From the NCBI GenBank assembly GCA_020446285.1, contig JAGREZ010000119.1, positions 1-8,983 on the forward strand: DNA of 8,983 bases, in the 5' to 3' direction. Positions within the stretch are counted from its first letter, which is position 1; every line of letters begins with the position of its first letter. This DNA comes from Geminicoccaceae bacterium (lineage in GTDB: Bacteria > Pseudomonadota > Alphaproteobacteria > Geminicoccales > Geminicoccaceae). Of the stretch, positions 5,315-8,983 are shown piece by piece. The notes below the pieces were generated by a model. It worked only from the letters and a program-made list of their open reading frames with translations, was not told the origin of the DNA and searched no databases. Made by a program: the position numbers and the translations under genes.

Positions 5315-7156
5315 ATGCAGGCGCATTCCCGTATCATCACAACGAAAACCGGGGAACAAGGGCAGCGGGTGACCGTTCAATCTGCCGGCCTCGGCCGAAA
5401 CGACGTCATGGAGAAACGTCCGATGTTGCATAGCTGCGAGTTTGGCAATGGAAGCAGCCCCGTACCGCCCTGTACCACGGGCCGTACCGGCAGCCGGGCC
5501 GGATCCGGCTGGACCGGTGAGAACCGGAATTCTGCTCCATCCTGCGGGCAGGGCAGCGCGGATGGTCTCGCCGAGCTTCTTGGCCGCCACCTGTCGGGTC
5601 AGCTCGATGGATCGGTCCGGGATGAGCTCGTTCGCGTGCTCGAGGGACTTCTTTCGGTCATCGACAAGATCATCCTCGAACTCGAGGGCGAGCCGTTCGA
5701 CGGCAGCCATGCCCGTTCCATCGATGGCAGCGGCAACAATCCCGTCTCCGCCGAGCTCGGTTCCGCAGGAAGCCTGTCGACACGCATCCTTCCCGGTACC
5801 AGCGGAGGTCCGGGCAATGCCGGGCAGCCCGGAGCCCGCGAGGTCAGCAATGCTGTGGTCAGCCAGGAACGGCCTTCCGGCAATTCGGCCGGCGCGAGCG
5901 ACATGTTCTGGCAATGGGGCCAGTTCATCGACCACGATCTGACGCTCAACCATGCCAACGGCGAGGCCATGAATATCGCCATCCCGGCCGGCGACCTCAT
6001 GTACAATTCCACGCAGGGCGGTGACCAGTGGCTGCCGTTCCAGCGCAGTGACTACGGCCTCGACAGCAACAGCGGGCGGCAACAGGTCAATTCGATCACG
6101 GCCTTTCTCGACGGGTCCATGGTCTACGGCTCCAGCGATACGGAAGCCGCCGCTTTGCGCGCGTTCGAGGGCGGACGCCTTGTGACCGGAGACGGCAATC
6201 TGCTGCCGATGGCCCATGGCCAGTTCGCCGCCGGCGACGAGCGCGCCGGCGAACAGCCCGGCCTCACCGCGATGCACACGGTCTTCATGCGCGAGCACAA
6301 CCGGATCGCGGACGAGCTCGCGGCAAACAATCCGCAATGGGGCGACGAGCAGCTGTACCAGGCAGCACGCGAGAAGGTCATCGCCGAGATCCAGACCATC
6401 ACCTATCAGGAGTTTCTGCCGATTCTCCTCGGTCCGGACGCCATTTCCGACTATTCGGGGTACGATCCGGACATCGATCCCGGCATTTCGTCGAGCTTCG
6501 CCTCGGCTGCCTTCCGCTTCGGCCACAGCCTGGTCTCGCCGACGATCGCACGGCTCGATGCAAATGGTGAAACACTCGCGGGTGGCGCGCTTTCCATCGC
6601 CAATGGCTTCTTCAACCCCACGCACATTGCCAATGACGGCATTGATCCCTATCTGCGCGGCCTCGCCGCCGGCGAAGCGCAGGAACTGGACGAACAGATC
6701 GTGGATCCCCTGCGCAACATGCTCTTCGGCGCGCCGGGCGCGGGCGGGCTGGATCTCGCGGCACTCAATATCCAGCGGGGTCGCGATCACGGCATTCCGA
6801 CCTGGAACGAGGCGCGCGAGGCGCTCGGGCTGGCCCGGATCGAGAGCTTCGACGATCCTTCACTCCGCGATGGCACGGGCGCCAAGCTTGCCAGCGTCTA
6901 CCAGTCCGTCGACGATGTCGATTTGTGGGTGGGCGGACTGAGCGAGAAACCGGTCCAGGGCGGCCTCATCGGCGATACCTTTCGCGCCATCGTGATCGAC
7001 CAGTTCGAGAGAACCCGTGGCGGTGATCGTTTCTGGTACGAGAATCTCTACTCCGGAGCCGCCCTGCGCGAACTGAAGCGCACCACGCTTGCCGACATCA
7101 TCGAACGGAACACCGGCGTGACGGGACTGCAGGACGAGGTGATGAAGGTCGCATGA
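5315..7156 (+). CDS. Animal-type haem peroxidase with polar N-terminal extension; candidate T3SS substrate
   Basis: The frame encodes 613 residues (577 from ATG 5423). From about residue 160 it is a bacterial member of the peroxidase-cyclooxygenase superfamily, which oxidises halides or organic substrates with hydrogen peroxide. Active-site elements known from myeloperoxidase and lactoperoxidase are visible: WGQFIDHDLT with haem-linking Asp206, distal His207 and calcium-ligand Asp208; the calcium loop ITAFLDGSMVYGS; GDERAGEQ with catalytic Arg310 and ester-forming Glu313, with Gln where myeloperoxidase has its Met; AFRFGHSLV with proximal His404; and LNIQRGRDHG with Asn485. The first 150 or so residues are Ser/Gly/Thr/Pro-rich with one Leu-rich amphipathic helix (about 85-125). 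They contain no hydrophobic signal peptide. No RTX repeats follow the domain, which ends just after it. Export through the adjacent T3SS is inference; a cytoplasmic enzyme is the alternative. I give the longest frame because base composition turns gene-like just before 5315, but 5423 has the better ribosome binding site. Confidence 0.88.
   Translation: MQAHSRIITTKTGEQGQRVTVQSAGLGRNDVMEKRPMLHSCEFGNGSSPVPPCTTGRTGSRAGSGWTGENRNSAPSCGQGSADGLAELLGRHLSGQLDGSVRDELVRVLEGLLSVIDKIILELEGEPFDGSHARSIDGSGNNPVSAELGSAGSLSTRILPGTSGGPGNAGQPGAREVSNAVVSQERPSGNSAGASDMFWQWGQFIDHDLTLNHANGEAMNIAIPAGDLMYNSTQGGDQWLPFQRSDYGLDSNSGRQQVNSITAFLDGSMVYGSSDTEAAALRAFEGGRLVTGDGNLLPMAHGQFAAGDERAGEQPGLTAMHTVFMREHNRIADELAANNPQWGDEQLYQAAREKVIAEIQTITYQEFLPILLGPDAISDYSGYDPDIDPGISSSFASAAFRFGHSLVSPTIARLDANGETLAGGALSIANGFFNPTHIANDGIDPYLRGLAAGEAQELDEQIVDPLRNMLFGAPGAGGLDLAALNIQRGRDHGIPTWNEAREALGLARIESFDDPSLRDGTGAKLASVYQSVDDVDLWVGGLSEKPVQGGLIGDTFRAIVIDQFERTRGGDRFWYENLYSGAALRELKRTTLADIIERNTGVTGLQDEVMKVA
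5410..5413 (+). promoter_or_regulatory. Ribosome binding site favouring a start at 5423
   Basis: GGAG lies 9 nt before the in-frame ATG at 5423. The in-frame ATG codons at 5315 and 5408 have no recognisable Shine-Dalgarno sequence. Use of 5423 would shorten the peroxidase by 36 residues, giving an N-terminus MLHSCEFGNGSSPVPP, and leave a leader of about 140 nt from the candidate promoter. Confidence 0.45.
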
Positions 7157-7203
7157 CGATGATCGTCCCGACATTTCCCGCTGATCGGCCGGGCCGGAGC
7201 TGA
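7153..7203 (+). other. Possible 16-codon linking reading frame
   Basis: ATG at 7153 overlaps the peroxidase stop (ATGA). The frame encodes MTMIVPTFPADRPGRS and stops at 7201-7203, overlapping the ATG of the next gene as TGATG. Both junctions have the form seen in translational coupling, so ribosomes could pass from the peroxidase gene to the glycosyltransferase gene through this short frame. It may equally be chance; nothing in the peptide is recognisable. Confidence 0.2.
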
Positions 7204-8983
7204 TGCCGGTATCGATCGTCACCCGTGCCGGACATTTCGGCCATCGTCTTGCCGGTCTTGCCGCCATGATCGGCGGACAGTCGCTGCGACCGCGGGAGTG
7301 GCTCCTTCTCGACCCGACGGGAAGGAGCGTTCCCGACGGTATCGACAATTGCGCCGTCCCGCTGCGCCGCCATACGGCCGGTGACGGCGGCGAAGCGCCG
7401 GTGCTGGAAACGCTCCTCGATGCCGCCGAAGGTGAGCGGGTGGCGTTCTTTCACGATGGCGACGGGTATGGCAGCGACTATCTCGCCTGGATCGGGGACG
7501 AACTGGACCGGAGCGGCCAGCCCGCCGCGAGGCTCGTCTCCTTCTTCACCTTCCATGCGCGCCATCGACGTTTCGGCCATTGGGACCAGCGGATGAACGA
7601 AGGTCCGCACATAGACTGGAACGGTGACAGGATGCAGTTCGCCGAACCCGGTGACGGCCTCCGCAAACGAATGGCCGGAGCCATTGTCGGCGATCTTGCG
7701 GGACTGGTGCTGGATCTTGCGGCATGGCGGGAGTTTCGCTCACGCCATGCCGATCCCGTGATCGGCAACTTTCTCAAGGAACTCGCGAGCGATCAGCATT
7801 GTCTCCTGCTCGACGATGCCGAATGTCGATACCTTCACTATATCGGCCATCCGCAGGTCGGTCATCCACAGGTCGACCATCCGCAGGTCGGCCATCCACA
7901 GGTCGACCATCCACAGGTCGACCATCCACAGGTCGACCATCCACAGGTCGACCATCCGCAGGTCGGCCATCCGCGGCAGGACCGAAGAGCGAGCTTTCCC
8001 CAATCCCTGCTGCCGACATCCTTCATGCAAACCCGGCATGCGCAAATGGCAGCTTTCGCGACCAGCGCCGCCAGCCGGGATGAGAGAGACCGATGCGAGA
8101 ACCGCACAGCGCATCCGCTTCCCTCCGGTGACCGGCTTGTGCGGGAGGCAAAGGGACGACCGACCATCTGCCTCAACATGATCGTCAGGAACGAGGCACA
8201 TGTGATCGAACGCTGCCTCGCTTCCGTGATCGGCATGATCGACCGCTGGGTCATCGTCGATACCGGATCGACCGACGGGACACAGGAACGGATACGCGCG
8301 TTCCTGGCAGGCATTCCGGGTGAACTGCATCAGCGGCCCTGGGTAAATTTCGGTCACAATCGAAGTGAGGCGCTCGACCTCGCCAGCGACCATGCCGACT
8401 ATCTCTTCATCATCGATGCCGATGAGACGTTGCACTTTGAAGGGGAGCCCGTCCTGCCCCCGCTCGGGGCGGATATCTGCGAGATCGCGATACGCAACGG
8501 GCCGTTCTCCTTCCGCTACCCGCGCTTCGTGCGTTCCGCCTGCGGCTGGAGCTGGAAAGGCGTGCTCCATGAATATCTCGAATCGCCCGATGCCCGCACG
8601 CGCCAGTTCATCGAAAACGCCTGGATCGTCTCGGTGGGCGAAGGCGCGCGATCGAAGGACCCGAACAAGTATCGACGCGATGCACTGGTGCTCGAGCAGG
8701 GTCTGATCGATGAGCCGGACAATGCCCGCTACATGTTCTACCTGGCGCAGAGCTATCGCGATTGCGGCGAGACGGACAGGGCGATCGTCGCTTATGAAAA
8801 ACGCGTGGCCATGGGCGGTTGGGACGAGGAAATCTTCGAATCGAAGCTTCACATCGGTTTCCTTCGCAGGACTCGCAATGACGCCTGGCCGCAAGTACGC
8901 GATGCCCTGCTGGACGCGCACGATCACAGCCCGCACCGCGCCGAACCGCTCTTCTGGCTGGGCCAGTTCTGCCTTGACCGGGG
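7203..8983 (+). CDS. Two-module glycosyltransferase with HPQV(D/G) repeat linker and TPR-like C-terminus (3' end outside window)
   Basis: Reading codon by codon from ATG 7203, the frame stays open for 593 codons to the window edge, so it is one gene truncated by the window. Residues 1 to about 215 resemble a GT-A fold glycosyltransferase: a Rossmann-like opening (MPVSIVTRAGHFGHRLAGLA, then WLLLD), a DGD metal motif at 85-87 in FFHDGDGYGSDYL, and a final CRYLHYIGH strand. The pentapeptide array is at 216-260. A polar linker with no recognisable domain runs to about 318. Residues 319 to about 490 are a family-2 glycosyltransferase: TICLNMIVRNEAHVIERCL, DTGSTDGT (from 353), the metal-binding FIIDADETL (DAD 405-407) and WKGVLHEYLE (His456, Glu457). 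From about 507, ARYMFYLAQSYRDCGETDRA and following residues look like TPR helices, a common tail in such enzymes. Donor and acceptor are unknown. GGAG 3 nt before the ATG is closer than ideal; the gap to the peroxidase gene is 46 nt. Confidence 0.82.
   Translation, partial: MPVSIVTRAGHFGHRLAGLAAMIGGQSLRPREWLLLDPTGRSVPDGIDNCAVPLRRHTAGDGGEAPVLETLLDAAEGERVAFFHDGDGYGSDYLAWIGDELDRSGQPAARLVSFFTFHARHRRFGHWDQRMNEGPHIDWNGDRMQFAEPGDGLRKRMAGAIVGDLAGLVLDLAAWREFRSRHADPVIGNFLKELASDQHCLLLDDAECRYLHYIGHPQVGHPQVDHPQVGHPQVDHPQVDHPQVDHPQVDHPQVGHPRQDRRASFPQSLLPTSFMQTRHAQMAAFATSAASRDERDRCENRTAHPLPSGDRLVREAKGRPTICLNMIVRNEAHVIERCLASVIGMIDRWVIVDTGSTDGTQERIRAFLAGIPGELHQRPWVNFGHNRSEALDLASDHADYLFIIDADETLHFEGEPVLPPLGADICEIAIRNGPFSFRYPRFVRSACGWSWKGVLHEYLESPDARTRQFIENAWIVSVGEGARSKDPNKYRRDALVLEQGLIDEPDNARYMFYLAQSYRDCGETDRAIVAYEKRVAMGGWDEEIFESKLHIGFLRRTRNDAWPQVRDALLDAHDHSPHRAEPLFWLGQFCLDR
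7848..7982 (+). repeat. 15-nt tandem array encoding HPQV(D/G), eight units plus one degenerate
   Basis: Eight head-to-tail 15-nt units (7848-7967) stay in frame with the glycosyltransferase gene and encode HPQVG or HPQVD. A ninth, HPRQD, is degenerate (7968-7982). Two DNA types occur: A is CATCCGCAGGTCGGY and B is CATCCACAGGTCGAC, and the Pro codon always goes with the last codon. The order is A-B-A-B-B-B-B-A, which indicates duplication of whole units. The near-identity at synonymous sites suggests recent expansion. The unit length, a multiple of three, keeps the frame when copies change. The array lies between two enzymatic modules. Confidence 0.95.

Noticed and set aside
5252..6790. Long minus-strand open frame (512 codons) opposite the peroxidase gene
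   Set aside because: It is antisense to a frame with clear peroxidase motifs. In GC-rich DNA the opposite strand often stays open; its translation shows no recognisable domain.
7848..7982. CRISPR-like array
   Set aside because: Units are 15 nt, directly adjacent and without spacers, and they stay in frame within a coding sequence. It is a protein-coding tandem repeat.
7816..8083. Plus-strand frames reading the array as RSTIHRST-type repeats
   Set aside because: They are out-of-frame readings of the same array. The frame from 7203 runs through without a stop and joins two domains, so no frameshift is needed.
7740..8936. Minus-strand open frame (398 codons) with a WMVDL-type repeat
   Set aside because: The repeat is just the reverse reading of the HPQV(D/G) array. 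The plus-strand frame carries the DTGSTD and DAD glycosyltransferase motifs, so this is a shadow.

Overview
The window is a high-GC, densely coding stretch from a Gram-negative bacterium. It carries the core export-apparatus genes of a non-flagellar type III secretion system (T3SS, injectisome), followed by two accessory genes. The GC-rich third codon positions and the short or overlapping junctions suggest a proteobacterium, perhaps an alphaproteobacterium. The taxon is inferred from style only; no rRNA or marker gene is present.

Region 1 (1-5138, all + strand) reads sctN (3' part) - sctO - sctQ - sctR - sctS - sctT - sctU. Stops and starts overlap or lie within about 10 nt, so this looks like one translationally coupled operon. 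SctN is the ATPase, SctO its coiled-coil stalk, SctQ the cytoplasmic sorting-platform/C-ring protein, SctR/S/T the export gate, and SctU the gate-associated substrate-specificity switch. A single SctQ with two SpoA-like regions, instead of separate FliM and FliN, marks the system as an injectisome and not a flagellum. Two things are odd. No sctP (needle-length ruler) lies between sctO and sctQ, where many injectisome operons have it. The SctU autocleavage motif NPTH is replaced by Asp-Gly-Leu-Asp. Both changes concern the substrate switch.

Region 2 (5139-5314) is a 176-nt AT-rich gap, about 36% G+C by hand count against clearly GC-rich flanks. It holds a weak promoter candidate and an imperfect direct repeat, and separates the T3SS operon from what follows.

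Region 3 (5315-7156) encodes an animal-type (peroxidase-cyclooxygenase superfamily) haem peroxidase with an apparently complete active site. It has no Sec signal peptide, no RTX repeats and a polar Ser/Gly/Thr/Pro-rich N-terminal extension. Its position directly after sctU makes it a candidate T3SS substrate; this is inference.

Region 4 (7203 to the window end) is one uninterrupted reading frame of at least 593 codons that runs off the edge. It joins an N-terminal GT-A-like glycosyltransferase domain, a tandem pentapeptide array (eight HPQV(D/G) units plus one degenerate unit), a second family-2 glycosyltransferase domain with DTGSTD and DAD motifs, and the start of TPR-like helices. It may be coupled to the peroxidase gene through a 46-nt gap. 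No tRNA, rRNA, CRISPR array, insertion sequence or convincing Rho-independent terminator was seen.
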